From NCBI GenBank assembly GCA_009192285.1, contig WBVU01000003.1, positions 4,867,973 to 4,931,972 on the forward strand: 64,000 nt of DNA, read 5' to 3'. The notes beneath the pieces were generated by a model. That model was not told the DNA's origin and did no database searches. It saw only the letters and a list, made by a program, of their open reading frames with translations. This document shows positions 63,668 to 64,000 of this stretch, in pieces (position 1 is the stretch's first letter; each line of letters opens with the position of its first letter). The stretch comes from Morchella semilibera (lineage: Eukaryota; Ascomycota; Pezizomycetes; Pezizales; Morchellaceae). The position numbers and the translations under genes were made by a program.

Positions 63668-64000
63668 AAAACACCGAATACTTATTTTATCTCTTGCTCT
63701 TATTTTTTCTAGACTCCCTTTTTCTTCGTTTCTTATATCCTTTGGCATAAATTAAACTGTACTTTAGAATGTTTCTTCATACAGGTATCAGCGGGTATTT
63801 TTCCGCTCTTTGTCTATGGATATTAAAAGGATTGACTATAAAGTTATGGGGTAGCAGAACGGCATGCAAACTATGGGCCTATCACTAATTAAAATTAGAT
63901 TTTCTTATTTGAATAAGATCCACAGACAAATATCTAATAGCTGTCAACGCTTACCTACTATAAGGATCAATTCCGATAAATGCAAATTTCCGTCACCTTC
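63668..64000. other. 3' flank, AT-rich
   Basis: T-rich 3' region of the synthetase gene. From about 63936 the sequence (AGCTGTCAACGCTTACC and ACTATAAGGATC) resembles the left end of the element at 58558-58670 and may be a copy cut by the window edge. Confidence 0.4.

Overview
This is nuclear DNA from a filamentous ascomycete (Pezizomycotina). The evidence is genes split by many short GT-AG introns of about 50-145 nt, a full set of fungal housekeeping proteins (Rho1 GEF with a CNH domain, Rsr1/Krev-1 GTPase, Rvs167-type BAR-SH3 protein, Spt8, Vms1, Yra1-type RNA export factor, Snu66/SART1, adenylosuccinate synthetase) and long gene-poor stretches with decayed repeats. Species and class cannot be fixed from the sequence. 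Intron density and large repeat-rich spacers would fit an early-diverging class such as Pezizomycetes, but that is inference.

Layout. 1-1987 (+): 3' part of a Rom2-like RhoGEF. 3772-4181 (+): a three-exon gene for an 82-residue cysteine protein. 7281-8246 (+): DUF4336 protein. 8703-9510 (-): acidic, low-complexity protein of unknown role. 12699-13160 (-): four-helix MARVEL-like membrane protein. 13830-21133: leucine catabolism cluster with biotinylated 3-methylcrotonyl-CoA carboxylase alpha (-), isovaleryl-CoA dehydrogenase (-) and carboxylase beta (+). The dehydrogenase and beta subunit share a 364-bp divergent promoter. 24453-25884 (-): Rsr1/Rap-type GTPase in nine exons, several of them micro-exons. 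27906-29790 (-): MFS exporter. 29791-37014: the largest gene-free block, rich in MITE-like debris. 37015-39190 (-): BAR-SH3 protein. 40399-42318 (+): Vms1/ANKZF1-type release factor. 43699-45275 (+): Yra1/ALYREF-type RRM protein. 45276-49364: gene-free. 49365-54580 (-): 12-exon, about 1530-residue SF1 helicase of the ZNFX1/Hrr1 type with an NFX1-type zinc-finger segment and a long disordered repeat tail. 55534-57860 (+): Spt8. 59051-61168 (+): Snu66/SART1. 62162-63667 (+): adenylosuccinate synthetase.

Genes acting together. Isovaleryl-CoA dehydrogenase and both carboxylase subunits catalyse successive mitochondrial steps from isovaleryl-CoA to 3-methylglutaconyl-CoA, and their clustering matches a known filamentous-fungal arrangement. 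RhoGEF, Rsr1-type GTPase and BAR-SH3 protein all belong to polarity, actin or endocytosis, but they are dispersed and this is probably coincidence.

Most notable signals: (1) the palindrome TACATGTA occurs at least 33 times, never in an exon I could define, against about one expected; (2) several short elements with terminal inverted repeats, including a 153-bp TA-flanked mariner-type MITE; (3) repeat copies differing almost only by transitions, as RIP would leave; (4) single-base frame breaks in four otherwise intact genes, best explained by consensus indels; (5) the ZNFX1/Hrr1-like helicase with an in-frame 21-bp minisatellite. No CRISPR array, rRNA or credible tRNA was found.
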